Source of the DNA: Ricinus communis
Lineage: Eukaryota; Streptophyta; Magnoliopsida; Malpighiales; Euphorbiaceae
Assembly (NCBI RefSeq): GCF_019578655.1
Contig: NC_063257.1
Coordinates: 23,205,939 to 23,269,938, forward strand
Direction: 5' to 3'
Length of the DNA stretch: 64,000 nucleotides
The position numbers and the translations under genes are program-made. How positions within the stretch are numbered: the first letter of the stretch is position 1; each line of letters opens with the position of its first letter. The notes under the pieces are model-generated. The model was not told the DNA's origin. It worked only from the letters and a program-made list of their open reading frames with translations, and searched no databases. Of this stretch, positions 12,159 through 23,795 are shown piece by piece.

Positions 12159-12170
12159 CTCCCTTTTAAG
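12159..12170 (-). other. Polypurine tract of the nested copia element
   Basis: On the minus strand it reads 'cttaaaagggagt', directly before the 3' LTR. Confidence 0.7.
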
Positions 12171-12229
12171 TTGGTGCATAGGGATTCTGCATGCCAACTT
12201 GTCTAATACTTAGTAAAAAAATTTATTTG

Positions 12230-15200
12230 ATATTGCTTTGGTAAGAATATCAACGAGCTAATATTCCTTGATAAAGTATATATCTATCTCCACATGTTTT
12301 GTCCGATCATGCTGAACTGGATTATGAGCTATATCACATGCAGCTTTGTTATCACAATATAGTTTCATATGACTAATATGTGGAACTCAGAGTTCTTATA
12401 GTAAATTCTTGATCTAAAATAACTCATAAACACCTTTAACCATCTCTCTGTACTAGGCTTCTACATTTGACCGAGCTACAATATTTTGCTTCTTACTTCT
12501 CCATGTGACAAGATTTCGTCCAACGAATGTTAAGTAACATGCTGTTGATCGCCTATCATCAATAGAACCAGCCCAATCTACATCAGTATAGCCCTCAATA
12601 GACAAAGTTGTCCCTTTGATGAGCATAATGCCTTTCTCTGGAGAGGATTTTAAGTACTGTAAGATACGAATAACAGCTTTCATATGATCTTCACTTCGAG
12701 AGTGCATATATTGACTTACTATACTTGGAGAGTGTGCCAAATTCGATATAGTATGTGCAAGATACATTAACCGATCTGATGTCTTTCTTTATTTGTAGGA
12801 ACTTGATCGGAAAATATGTCGAGCTTAGTATATTCACTAGCAAGAGTATCAACTGGTTTACATGCTAGCATATCAACTTCCTTAAGCAAGTCCAAAGTGT
12901 ACTTTCATTGAGACAAGAAAATACCTTGCTTAGATCGTAGTACCTCAATCCCTAAGAAATACTTGAGATCACCAAGGTCTTTCATTTCAAAATTTTGAAA
13001 AAGATAGTTTTGTAAGACTATCTTTTCATCAACACCATCTTCTATTACAATCATATCATCAATATATATGATAAAAATAATTATTATCCCCTTCTTCTAT
13101 TTTATAAATGAGTATGATTGAAACTAATATATTTATAGCCAAAGGCCTTCATTAAACTTGTAAACCTTCCAAACCAAGTGCTCGAAGATTGTTTCAATCC
13201 ATACAGAGACTTCTAGCTTACAAACTTGCTTACTTCCTTCAACCTGAAGTCTATATCCTATAGGTAGTACCATGTACACTACCTCTTGGAGATCGTTATT
13301 AAAAAAGGAATTCTTTATATCAAATTGATATAGAAACCAATTCAAATTTATAGCCAAGGACAAAAGAATTATGACAGTGTTTATCTTGGCCATAAGAGAA
13401 AAAGTCTCTACATAATCTATCTCATACATTTGACTATATCCTTTTGCAACCAGCCGAGCCTTGTATCTCTCCTACATCCGCCTTGTATTCAATGGTATAG
13501 ATCCACCTACATCCAACAGGTATTTTTCCATTTCGTAAATCTATAATCTCCTAGGTTTCATTTTTAATAACAAGTTTCATTTTTTTTAACAGATTTCATT
13601 TCTTCATTCCCTGCTTCTCTCCATCTCGGGTCTTTTATGGCTTCCTACACAATGTTAGGTACATATACAGAAGATAATTGATTTGTAATTGATTCACATG
13701 TCTTTGAAAACCTATGGTTAGACAAATAATTATTTATTTGATATTTAGGTCCAGAGGTCATCATGGGTTCATAACTTGATTTAGGCTTTACTTGGGTAGT
13801 TCGGTTAGGGAGTATTCTAATAGAGGGTTAGTGAGTTACCTGACGTTCAGCTCATGATGCATCATCAAGTAGAGGTGAAACTGATTATGGTGCATCAAGC
13901 TTAGTTCTATTATCTCGATCCTAAATATCAAGCTCGAAATGCTCGGTTGATCCAAGATTAGGAGAATAATGCTCAGGTTGTTCTTATTCGGGTTATTCAA
14001 ATAGGTCAGGAGTTTCTATTGGAAGGAGGACTAGGTTAGGAGCTTCTGTTGGAAGGAGGTCTAGGTCGGGAGTTTCAGTTGAAAGCTTGGGTTGTGTTTA
14101 TAGAAGGTTGGGATTAGGAAAATGTTTAAGGTCGACTTGTGTTATGTTTGAAGGATGGGTCACAAGTCAATGTTTCTCTCCCCCTGACTTACAGTAGGAA
14201 AATACATATGATGTTCATGAAATTAGACATCTTTATTGATATAAATTCGTTGAGTTGGAGGGTGATAACACCTATATTCTTTCTGATAAAGACCATATCC
14301 AACAAAGATACATCGAATAACACGAGGTTAGAGTTTGTATCGTATATGGTGAGGTGGGTGAACAAATGCACTGCCACTAAGGATTTTAGGAAGTCAGTTC
14401 AGTAATGATAGTGAGATAAGACTTTTATTTAATGTATTAAGTGAAGTATGAAAGTCTAGAGTACGAAATGGAATTCGATTTATGAGGTAAGAGGTTGAGA
14501 ATAAAGTTTATCCCCAATATTGAAGAGGCATATTGGCTTCAAATAGTATAACTTGTACCATTTCTGCAGATATCAATTTTTCATTTATGCAATCCCATTT
14601 TATTGGGGAGAATAAAGGCATGTGATTTGATGGATTACACCATGTTATTGGAGGAACTACGTGAGGTCATGATTAATGAATTCACCTCTATTATCTATCC
14701 GAAGTACTTGAACTAAAGTTTTGTATTTGAATTTGCACCATTAAATAAAATTTCTTAAATAATGAGCAAACATCCTGCTTACTCTTCATCAAGCGTATCC
14801 ATGTCATACGATCAATAAAGGAAACAAGCCACCGAGCTCCATTTAAGGTCGACACCTTTGCCGGTCCCAAACATCAGAGTGTATAATCATAAATGGTGTT
14901 GAACTTTTATTTAAACTTATAAAAAAAGAGACTCGATGGCTTTTCACCAGTTCATAAGTTTCACATTTGAAGTTCAAAGTAGATGTTTTTAAAAACAACT
15001 TAGGAAATAAATACTTTAAATATCCAAATGATGCATGTCTATGGCGTTTATGCCATAACCAGAATACATCTATACTTGAGGATACCAAACTACTATCCTC
15101 GAACTTGACTCACTCAATGCACTTAAGTTAGATAGTGCAAGATCAAGATGATAGAGCTTCCCTTTTCTAGTACCACAACTAATCGTCCTTTATGTCTTGA

Positions 15201-15480
15201 TATCCTTAAAAACACAATAATTTGGACAAAATAATTACTACACAATTCAAAAAGGTGGTTAGTTGAGATATAGACATTAAATTATAGAGAAGGAACAATT
15301 AGAACAGATTCTAAATTTAGGTTATTAAGAGAAAATGACCCTTTACTAATAACACTAGCTTTTGTACCATTAGTTATAGACACAATAGATTGTTTGGATG
15401 GTTTTAGTTGGGTAGGTATGTTAAAAGACATATGATCAGTTGATCTAGAATTAATAATCCATGTATACAAGCTAATAGTA
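12230..15480 (-). pseudogene. Broken copia pol of the nested element
   Basis: On the minus strand, from high to low coordinates. A protease-like 'WIINSRSTDHM' at about 15430-15465 is the degenerate form of WIIDSGATDHM, so the catalytic Asp has become Asn. A GAG-pre-integrase segment (WHKRHRHASFGYLKYL) lies near 14990-15060. Integrase remnants follow. RT lies at about 13430-12900, with 'YQFDIKNSFF' near 13310 and a 'YIDDMIV' active site near 13050-13070. RNase H at 12767-12453 carries 'DVDWAGSIDDRRST', and 'TKHVEIDIYF' lies near 12280-12300. Stops and frameshifts interrupt it throughout. The plus-strand frame at 14139-14405 is a shadow. Confidence 0.8.
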
Positions 15481-15489
15481 GCAGAATTA

Positions 15490-16790
15490 CAAAAAGATTT
15501 ACTTAGTGGTTCTGAAGATATGTGTAAAGCAGTAACATCCGGCGAGGAAGGTTGCTCGGCTACAGCTGTTGATACTGATGCAATTTTGGACTTCCGTTTC
15601 AGGGCTTTAGAAGAATCCCACTATTATAGACATCTGATCAAGTCGTAACATCAATATTAAGTATGTCATATTGAACTATAATGTGTACCATGCTTTGTTG
15701 AATTGGTTTTTTTACTACCAATATCAAAGCTCTAAGTTGTATTTTGTCGAGTAGATGAGTTATTTCTTTTGGCAAGCAATAAAGTTGGCTTCAAGGAAGT
15801 CTGTTCAGCAATCAAGATTTTTTTTTTATATGCTTCTCGGCGAACATATGCATATGTTCGTTCAAGGTCCAGACTCATATACATTTGAAGGATTTCTCCT
15901 CTCACTTGTTCAAACTCAGCATCAAGTCTGTTTAACGAACATATTGAGTATGTCATATTGCACCATAATGTGTACCATGCTTTGTTGAATTGGTTTGTTT
16001 ACTACCAATATCAAAGCTCTAAGTTGTATTTTATCGAGGAGATGAGTTATTTCTTTTGGCGTGCAATACAGTTGGCTCCAAGGAAGTCTGTTCAGCAATC
16101 AAGATTTTTTTTCGACTTGCTTCTCGGCGAACATATGCATATGTTCCTTTAAGGTCCAAACTCAGATACATTTGAAGGGTTTCTCCTCTCACTTGTTCAA
16201 ACTCAGCATCAAGTCCGTTTAAGAAGATGTGAATTCTCAAATTTTCCCCAGTTGCTTTATACATAGTGACGTCATCAAGATCTTTCATTCTTACTTTATC
16301 CTGATGATCAAGTTCTTAGAATATTTCAATCAACTCCCCGTAGTAAGTCGGAAGAGATCTGCAAACTGCCCACTTAGGAATGCTTGTTGATTAAGAGCAA
16401 ATGTTTGTGTTTGTCTAATCCATCATAGAATGCTTTTGCAAGAGAATTCCATATTTCATAGGCTATTCGGATACGAAGATACCTTTTCATGATTTATGGT
16501 GTCATTGATGTGAGTAACTAGCTTTTAACTTTCTGGTTTTCAGCATACCACTTGGAATAAGAGGGATCAGTTGATTCGAGTTAAGGAGAATCTCCCATAA
16601 TATAATCTAATTTCTCAGCCTAGCGATATGCATCTCCATAATTTGATACCAAGTGTCATAATTGGTTTCGGTTATTCCAGCTTTAAAGCTAGAATTTTCA
16701 AAGGAAACATGAATAATTTGTAATGATGGTATAGTGGTTGATTTAGTGGGAGTTTCAGATGGAGAAAAAGACATATTTTTTAATGGAGGA
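15490..16790 (-). pseudogene. Broken copia gag with an internal duplication
   Basis: The minus strand encodes gag fragments such as 'LDAEFEQVRGE' and 'YAYVRREA', which match plant copia gag segments ahead of the CCHC knuckle. The same segment is present twice (15732-15956 and 16031-16288) because of a 287-bp tandem duplication. 287 is not a multiple of three, so the duplication shifts the frame. The N-terminal gag lies up to the primer-binding site at about 16803. Confidence 0.75.
15661..16225 (-). repeat. 287-bp tandem duplication within copia gag
   Basis: 'gtatgtcatattg' starts copies at 15661 and 15948. Each copy continues through 'gtgtaccatgctttgttgaa', 'ttggc' and 'gaacatatgcatatgttc' to 'catcaagtc(c/t)gtttaa'. 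The second copy reads through to unique gag sequence near 16225. The copies differ at scattered bases only. Confidence 0.9.
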
Positions 16791-16802
16791 TTTACACAAC
16801 CT

Positions 16803-16815
16803 CCTCTAATACCAT
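16803..16815 (-). other. Primer-binding site, initiator Met-tRNA type
   Basis: On the minus strand 'tggtattagagga' directly follows the 5' LTR. It is one change from the TGGTATCAGAG consensus complementary to the 3' end of initiator tRNA-Met. Confidence 0.85.
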
Positions 16816-17013
16816 GAAGAAACTTAATTTAATATCCACTCTTATTGAATTACTTAAGTACAAAGACTTGTACAGGCTCCTTTACAAGATTCCTATTACA
16901 ATACAAACTATGAAGAAAATAAATATTTCTAAAAGATAGGAACATATATGTAAGAGATAAAATACAAAAAAATATATATTGTTTAGGAGAAATAAGAAGT
17001 CAAATCTTCTACA
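16816..17013 (-). repeat. 5' LTR of the nested copia element
   Basis: A 198-bp LTR paired with 11957-12158. On the minus strand it starts 'tgtagaagatttg' and ends '...gtttcttca', just before the primer-binding site. Confidence 0.9.
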
Positions 17014-17018
17014 AAGAC

Positions 17019-17543
17019 ATAAAACTCCATTATTTCTTACCTAACTTCAAGCTTGATCTTACCCCTTTTTACATAAATTATTGCTCCAGTTGTAGCAAGG
17101 AAATGTCGTCCTAGAATTATAAGAGTATGAAGGTCTTCTTCCATCTCTAGAATAACAAAGTCACAAGGCATATAGAATTTCCCAACTTTGACAGGTACAT
17201 CCTCTAAAATTACTTCGAGATAGACTATGTATCTATCAACTTGTTGTAAGAAAATATTGGTGGGTTTGGGTTCTCCAAAATTCAATTTCTTGCACAAAGA
17301 CAAAGGCATTAAAGTTACACTAGCTCTTAAATCACAAAGTGTTCTACCAATAAACGATTTACCAACAATACGAGGTATAGTGATACTCTCTAGATCCTTA
17401 AGCTTGGGAGGAAGCTTATTTCTAATGATAGCGCTACATTCCTCATTCATTGGTATTGATCTCATGATCATCCCACTTCCTTTTGTTAGATATGATGTCC
17501 TTGAGGCATTTGGCATACTTTGGCATTTGAGTGACCGCTTCAA
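17019..17543 (-). pseudogene. Athila-like retropepsin (protease) region
   Basis: An open frame of 168 codons at 17037-17543 on the minus strand. The retropepsin active site is seen as 'LCDLRASVTLMP' where D-L-G-A-S is expected, so the Gly next to the catalytic Asp has become Arg. Downstream 'TLIILGRHFLATTGAIIYV' is the conserved second half (ILGRPFLAT in intact relatives). The frame ends at a stop ahead of the linker, which continues as 'FKMAKQTA' beyond the copia insertion, left of 11957. It would have processed the Gag-Pol polyprotein. The Athila affinity rests on the linker and the ILGRPFLATGRAxxDV-like motif. Confidence 0.8.
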
Positions 17544-19190
17544 AAAAGGGAATGGTGATGTCTAATTGTTTGAGCACTTTTAAAATCTTTTAAAATTGCT
17601 TGTCAAGTGTTCCATTGTTCATCCTTTGAGGGAATGGCAAGCAGGGAGTTTTATTTTCCTTGGACTCATTCTCATCACTATTTAGCTTATCACCTTTAGC
17701 TTGCATTTGGTTTAGTTCTTCTCTTAGTTGCTTAATCTTATGCTCAACTTCAGGCAATTGTTTCTAACTTCTCAATATTACAGCCTTTATATACTCTCTA
17801 GGATTTTCAGGTTGGCTAGAAAGATGATCTATGGTGAAAATTTGAGGAACTTGCCTGTGATGCTATTTGGTGTTTAGCATCTTACTATGCATGGCCAATT
17901 GTTCCAACCTTTCTTCTTACTACTTTAGACTTGCTTGAATTGCTTGCATCGCCTTGTTTTGGGATTGGATGAAGTTCTCCATCATCATCTCGAGGTTTAT
18001 CTTAGGTTCGAGTTGAGGATAAGAATTCTTTTGATGAAAACCTAGTGGAGGTGGTGCTTTATATCCTTGATTAGTATTAGGATTAGAATTCCCTCCTTGA
18101 TTCGACCATGAGAATTTCGAGTGGTTCCTCCAACGAGGGTTATGTGTGTTGGAGTATGAATTCCCTTAAGGTTTGCCATTGAAATCATTCAAGGCATTAA
18201 GTTGTTCAATTAAGCAGCCTTGGAAATAAGAATCACCTTGTTGACATTTTGTAATAGAGTTTCCTCCTCCATACACTTCATAAGACAGCCCTTGTGATGG
18301 ATAACCTGCGAAATTCAACCTTTTTAATTTTTTAGTGAGGGAATCCAACTTGGCATTTACTATGCTTAAACTATCAACCCTATATGCTTTTGCTGCTTTC
18401 CTAGGCTGGTTTTGCTCTCCATACCATTGATAATTATTAGGTGCCATCTTCTTTAAGAGCGTATGCATCCTTTGTTGTTTTGTTAATAAAGGAGCCTTGT
18501 GTAGTAGCATCAATAGTAATTTGTAAGGATTTAGACAATCCTTGATAAAAAGTTTGCAAGAAAATCCAATCTGGAATACCATGGTATGCGCAATGTCTTT
18601 TTAAGTCTTTAAATCTTGCCCAAGCATCATAGAGAGATTCCCAGGTTGCTGCTTAAGTCCAGCAAGGTCTTAGCGGTATTTGATAGTCTTTCCAGGTGGA
18701 TAGTACTTAGTAAGAAAGGCCTTAGAAAGTATGTTGCATGAAGTGATCAAATTCAGTGCCAATGATGCAACCAAAATTTTGCCTTATCTCTCAATAAGAA
18801 AGGAAATAACCTAAGGCGAATAGCATCTATGCTTACTTCATTGATCTTCAAGGTGACAGAGATGTCGAAAAAAGAGGCTAGATGAGCATTGGGATCTTCT
18901 AATGGTAGTCCACCAAACTAATATTGCGAAACCATTTGGATGTATGCAGGTTTGATTTCAAAGGTATTAGCTTCGATAGTTGGCTTCACAATGCAGTTTT
19001 GGCTTCCAATGAGACTTGGAACCCCATTTTCTTATAAAGTCCTAACTTGTCCTGCTAGTTCAGCCATTCTTCGATCTCTTTCTCTTTTCTCCTTTCGGTT
19101 CTTTTTGCAAGTCTTTTCGATTTCTGGATTTACTTTCTCTAGTTCAAGATGTTTCGATCTTGTTTTTCATAAACAAGAGTCAAGTCCCTG
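17544..19190 (-). pseudogene. Broken Athila-like gag
   Basis: Minus-strand fragments in domain order. A capsid-like part at about 18600-18900 includes 'AFLTKYYPPGKTIKYR'. A 138-codon frame at 18166-18582 includes 'LLTKQQRMHTLLKKMAPNNYQW', shown here in parts, and 'YEVYGGGNS'. A basic Asn/Gly/Trp-rich segment at about 18050-18160 (NPRWRNHSKFSWSNQGG) is followed by 'NFIQSQNKAMQAIQASLKQ'. The order and the Asn-rich segment match Athila-type Gag. Several stops break the frame. Confidence 0.75.
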
Positions 19191-19279
19191 AAATAAAAAA
19201 GTAAAAATAATAAAATAAAATAAAATAAAGATGTTAGTCTAGCGAAAATAAAAAGTACACTAATATTGATATTGTCGAT

Positions 19280-19298
19280 CTCCCTAGCAACAATGCCA
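19280..19298 (-). other. Primer-binding site of the Athila-like element
   Basis: The minus strand reads 'tggcattgttgctagggag' just inside the 5' LTR. It resembles the TGGCGCCGTTGCCGGGG site used by Athila-type elements (tRNA-Asp type), with several substitutions. Confidence 0.7.
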
Positions 19299-19304
19299 AA
19301 AACT

Positions 19305-20663
19305 TATTAGGCAAATTTTCCAAATTGCACGGATCACAACAAATAGAAAAAAATGAAAAGTACCATTCCCACGAGGAGATTGATACCAAGTACCAGCCCT
19401 AATTATATTTCCACAATCTAATAAAATTGAATAACTGTAATTGAATTAATAACTAATAAGAAAAGAAAACTTAAAAACTAAAATAATTCCTTTTAAAAAT
19501 CTAATAATTAAATTAGAGCTTGGATTTGCTTCACTAGATATTATTCGGATTACGGGATCTTTTCATAATTCATGGCTCCCCGAAGAATTTGCTTCACTAA
19601 CTTAGTCAAGTATAAATCACTCAAATTACTTAGAGTCTCTTTCGAGCTCATCTAAGAATACTAAAGTCAATTACAACCTATTTTCATGGTCACGTTAATT
19701 AACTAGGGTTCATTAAGTTTCTTAGCAATTTATGGCTCCGCGAAGGATTCGTCTACCTTCGTGATCGAGGTTCCTAAGTTTTTACAAGTCTATGAGCTCA
19801 TAAATCATGCAACTTTCATTCTCTCAAATTTACCTAAAAACATGTATTTAATCAGGCCTAAAATTCAATATAAGAACAAGTAAAAGCAACTCATAAAATT
19901 GATTAAAAATTAATTCATTAAAAGAAAATAAAAGATCCAATAGGCTAGCTATGCAGATCCAAACCCTAATAAGAGTTTAGTCATGCATAATTGCGGCAAT
20001 ACACATAAACATCATTAAAGAAATCAAAGAATAAAAAGAAATAATTGATTCAAACTCTTAAATATTTGCACAAATCTTCTTGATCTCCTTGAATGATTCT
20101 TCCAAAGTTTTATCTCTATGATGGTTCATTATTTTAGAATAGCTATTTGTCCCCCGTTTACACCCAAGAATCAAAAGAAACCCTAATTTGCCTTTAGTTT
20201 CGAGTTTCATGTTAAAGAAAACTCTCTTTCATTCGATATAGCTTAGCACACGGCCATGTCACATCCTTTACCTTACGGCACGGCTTGGCACATGCCCATG
20301 TATAATGCCATGCTGAACTTTCACAATTTCTTTGAAGCCCGCCCCATTCGATATACTCTTTAGAATCTAGAGGTAGACATAGCTTCTAGCACGGTCGTGT
20401 GTCAAGCTATGATTTTTTATTCTTTTTCCAGTGTACAACACGGGCAAAAGCATGCCAGTGTGTAGCTATGACATAACTTTTCATGATCGTTAAGGATTCC
20501 TTTCTAATCTTTCCTACAAAAAATGAAAAAACTTTTTAAAATCAAATATAAACTCCTAAATAAACCAAAAGTAAGTAAAATACTAAAATAAAGGTGCAAC
20601 TTAAATAAAACTCATAACTAAACCTATATTCTTTCTAATTAATACTAACTATTACACACAACA
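19305..20663 (-). repeat. 5' LTR of the first Athila-like element
   Basis: The partner of 8308-9480 and the longer copy. Its plus-strand left end 'ttattaggcaaatttt' is a mutated form of 'tgttaggtaaattt', and its right end is '...attacacacaaca'. It contains the segment at about 19855-20045 that the other LTR lacks. Confidence 0.8.
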
Positions 20664-20746
20664 GTCGTCCGTAATAGAATTGGAGGCAATTCTTATAGGT
20701 TTAAAGGACGATTTTTATCATCCCCTATTTTATGTTTTTAATAGTG
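20664..20746 (+). mobile_element. Right end of the CACTA-like element
   Basis: The short remnant after the Athila insertion holds one more palindromic motif ('aaaggacgatttttatcatc') and ends 'gtttttaatagtg', the complement of a CACTA terminus. The satellite resumes directly after it. Confidence 0.5.
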
Positions 20747-20748
20747 AT

Positions 20749-21480
20749 GACACCAATGTAGAATATTTAGGACACTGAGATAGAGGCAATCTAACACTAC
20801 TGAAGTGAATTAAGGACACTAAATATATTGGCTCTAAAAAAAGGACACCAAATATATTGGCTCTAAAAGAAAGACACCAAAATTACATAATAATAAAAAT
20901 TTGATTATAATGTCCAAAATAAGCTTGATGACTGATAATTTTCTAATATATTTTATGTATTATTTTTGTATTTTTCAATCATAATTCTTGCTAAATAATT
21001 AAATACTAAATTAAAAAAATTGCATTTATTTTAGTGTAAAAAATAGAAAATAAGTAAACAAAAATTTATGCATTTTCTTTGACTTCTTTTTATCCAAAGC
21101 CAATAAAAACATGTCATATAATAGGATTTCCAAGACATTATTAATGAAATACTAAAATACCAAAGCATATAAGTTAAGACACCAAGACTATAGTCGCTAA
21201 CATTGATACTAATATAGAATATTAGAACATTGAGATAGAGGCAATCTAACACTATTTAAATGATACCAAAGTTACTTGCTCTAAAAAAAAGGATACCAAA
21301 GTAACTAATAATAAAAAAAAATTGATTATATAATATTCCAAATAAGCTTAATGGCTAATAATTTCTCTAATCTATTTTATGTATTATTTTTATATTTTCT
21401 CATTCATAGTTCATGCTAAATAATTAAATACTAAATTAATGAATGTTAATGGGGTCTTAATTATTTTTCTAATAACTCCT
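20749..21480 (+). repeat. Satellite block B
   Basis: Monomer starts are at 20749 and 21205 (456 bp). A local doubling of 'ggacaccaaatatattggct' occurs at about 20814-20875. The second monomer is interrupted at 21480 by the Tat-like element and continues at 34557. Confidence 0.85.
21476..21480. other. Target-site duplication of the Tat-like element (ctcct)
   Basis: 'ctcct' at 21476-21480 recurs at 34552-34556. The wider match 'taataactcctt' (21470-21481 and 34546-34557) shows that both sides belong to the same satellite monomer. Confidence 0.7.
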
Positions 21481-22906
21481 TGAGCGGCTAACTTTTTGTG
21501 CCATCCGCTGCTGGTCCGCTCTTTGTACTAAACCCGTTTCAAAATGAGTCATTCAGTTGAGGGCCCTAAGGGATTATGAAATGGTCTTAAGACCATTGTG
21601 GAGGAGAAGTCGCTATCGGATGAGATCGGGACAATTTGAAAGTGAGAATAATGGCTTTGTACCCCTTACGGAGAGCCTAAGTTTCCCTCTCCCTAAAATT
21701 AGAGATTCTAAATTCGGCAAGTTACGTACGAATAAGGAAGATTTTTGAAAGCGCCCATATCCGCCTAGACGGTGAAGCCTAGCCTTCACTAAAGTAGACA
21801 AGCCTTTGCCTATCCTAATAAAGTCGTCTTAGCCTAAGTTTACCTTATATTTATTTTATTCACCAACCTTTTAAATCTTATTAGCATGTGAGATGAACAA
21901 CCAAGAATCTAGCCTAAGGTAGGGGTACTTTGGTACCTCAACTAGTCCTAGATGGCAGGCATATTGGTGCCTTTACTAGTCCTAATCGGGAGGCACTTTG
22001 GTGCCTTATGTTTTACCTTTGACATGCCTTGGTATCCACATCATTTGCATTTTTTATTAATCCTAATCTAGAGCCGGATTCATTTTAACCTTTGCATTTG
22101 AGTTGAAAAACACGCGAGACGTGAGAGGCTTACTTTGGTAAGCTTCCATTTTATTATCTTGGCATGCGGGTGATCACAACAATTACTAAGTCCGGTTTTA
22201 TCCTTTATTCCTATGTGAGGTGATCTTTAAGCGTAAAATTAAACATACATAGAAAATGATTAGAAAGATCAGGGCCCTTAGGGGAAATTATTACAAACCA
22301 CGGTAAAAAATGAAATATGCACCGAATATCAAGTAAAATTAGATTTCACGCTCAAGTGATGGATTTAAATACAAAATAAAAAAATTTAAATAAAGAAAAA
22401 GAGTATTAAACCTTTGAAAATACTTTTTAGGATCTTTTTAGGAGTGAATAATGTTAGGTTGATTTTTGTATTTGGAGGAGGAGTGTAGAAAGAGACGTTT
22501 CTTATGTGTAGAGAGAGAAAGGTTTTGGTGTGTAGAGAGAAAGGTTTTAGTGTGTTGGGTGAGTGCAAAGAGAGCTTAGAGGGAGGTGAAGTGATTAAAG
22601 AGAGTGTGGGGTTTGGATATGTAAAATGTCTTTTAAAGTGAAGGTGGATAGGAGATTATATAGGTTTAGCTTAAGCTTGCGCTAGCTCAACATTGAGCTC
22701 ACCTAGCTTAGGCTTGAGCTAGAGCTAGCTTAGCCTAACAGCTTTGCTAAAGTGTGGGCTTTTGGGTCCTAAAGATTTAGGGGCAATCCTCGAGGTAGTT
22801 TCTATAGGTTTGACATGTGTTATTCATTCAAGAGCATTTTCCTAACTAAAATGTCTTATCATTGGGCTTATAAAAATGTTGACTTGAAAAAAATTTAGTG
22901 ATAACA
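21481..22906 (-). repeat. 3' LTR of the Tat-like element
   Basis: Collinear with 33210-34551. Shared segments include 'tagtcctagatggcaggcat', 'ttactttggtaagcttccat', 'aaaatactttttaggatctt' and 'gcgctagctca' (partial). It retains about 300 bp at its left end (21481-21785) that the 5' LTR has lost, and lacks about 300 bp present at 33713-34020. On the minus strand it starts 'tgttatcactaaattt'. The frames at 21557-21801 have no recognisable domain. Confidence 0.8.
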
Positions 22907-22920
22907 GTTTGCCCCCTGCT
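22907..22920 (-). other. Polypurine tract of the Tat-like element
   Basis: On the minus strand 'agcagggggcaaac' directly precedes the LTR start 'tgttatcac'. Confidence 0.75.
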
Positions 22921-23349
22921 TTGGAGGAATGCTTGGAAAGATGATTTCTGAAAAGCATTTATGGAAAGCATGAATCCGACCAAAGCAAGGATCTGAAAAG
23001 AGAGTGCCTTGGGTGTGATGCCGAGGTCTTCAATTGAGGGAACAAAATTTTAAAAATGGTTTTTGAAATGCGTTCATGGAAAGCATGAATCTAATCAAAG
23101 CAAGAATTTAGGAGTAGGGTTGCGGAGCGCATACCTTTAATATTGTGACTTGTCAGTACAGTACCATTGTTTTGGTTATGCGTTGGTATAATACTGTCAT
23201 CTTGAGGGTGCCTGAGTGCGATATCATGGACTTCTTGAACGTGCCACAGGCACGATCCCGTGGTCTTTTGAAGGTGCCTGGGGCGCGATGCGTAGGTCTT
23301 TTGAGTGTGCCTGGGGTGTGATGCCCAAGTCCTTTGGGTGTGCCTCAGG
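22921..23349 (-). repeat. Tat-like 3' tail and start of the 33-bp minisatellite
   Basis: 22921-23180 holds two diverged copies of a segment with 'gcatgaatc(c/t)' and 'aaagcaag'. From about 23190 to 23349 there are roughly five units of the pattern 'gtgcctggggcgcgatgc' plus '(c)aggtctttt'. The array is cut at 23354 and resumes at 28529. Confidence 0.75.
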
Positions 23350-23354
23350 GGCGA
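23350..23354. other. Target-site duplication ggcga
   Basis: 'ggcga' at 23350-23354 is repeated exactly at 28529-28533. It flanks a TG...CA-bounded insertion in the minisatellite. Confidence 0.9.
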
Positions 23355-23795
23355 TGTAATACCCTAAAAAGATTAAATAAAATAATAATAAATAAATAAA
23401 TAATTTTTTTCTGCTTTTCTTTTTCCCACCCTCTTCTTCTTCTTCTTCCTTTCTCCCCCCGTCGCCTCCCTTCCTTTCCGTGCCTGCCACCACCTCCATT
23501 TCATGGCACTCTCTTCCCTTCCCTTCCCTTCCCTTCCCTTCCCTCCCTCGCCGATGCTGCATTCTCCTTCCTGCCCCCCTCGCTACCGACGTCAAGCGTG
23601 GAAAAGAGGAGCTGCTGCCACCGAAACAACCTCACATCGCCGTCATTTCGCTCACTCGAAGCCGGAAATGAGCTCCCTACCGTCGAAAACCCCTGAGCTG
23701 AGCTTCCCAACCGCTCATCCCCGCTGGCAGCAGTGTGCAGCCTTACCAGAGCCGAGACTTTTCGACATTGATCCGGTGGCTTTCGGCTAATTTCT
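23355..23795 (+). repeat. LTR 5' part, plus orientation
   Basis: It matches the first ~440 bp of the LTR at 41827, starting 'tgtaataccct' and followed by A/T-, then C/T-rich sequence. Similarity to the inverted copy stops at about 23790 ('ggctttcggc'). The Pro/Ser- and Arg-rich frames across this block on both strands (23224-23800) are by-products of its C/T-rich composition. Confidence 0.75.

Larger units (their letters stand above)
11957..17013 (-). mobile_element. Ty1/copia element nested in the Athila-like element
   Basis: A complete-length but decayed minus-strand copia element of 5,057 bp. Its LTRs of about 200 bp lie at 11957-12158 and 16816-17013. It has an initiator-Met type primer-binding site, a polypurine tract, gag, protease, integrase, RT and RNase H remnants. 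The flanks 'aagat' (11952-11956) and 'aagac' (17014-17018) form a 5-bp target duplication with one mismatch. The host Athila protease-linker reading can be followed across the insertion, supporting a clean insertion. Confidence 0.9.
8308..20663 (-). mobile_element. Athila-like Ty3/gypsy retrotransposon, deleted and interrupted
   Basis: A minus-strand element with the 5' LTR at 19305-20663 and the 3' LTR at 8308-9480. Between them are a primer-binding site, gag, protease, a protease-linker/integrase-tail fusion and a long non-coding 3' region. RT, RNase H and most of integrase are absent. A 5,057-bp copia element is inserted in the protease-RT linker. The protease and linker sequences resemble the Athila lineage. 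A target duplication is not visible (the flanks are 'tttaa' and 'gtcgt'). Confidence 0.8.

Noticed and set aside
14139..14405. 88-codon plus-strand frame
   Set aside because: It lies antisense to a minus-strand copia integrase region and has no recognisable motif.
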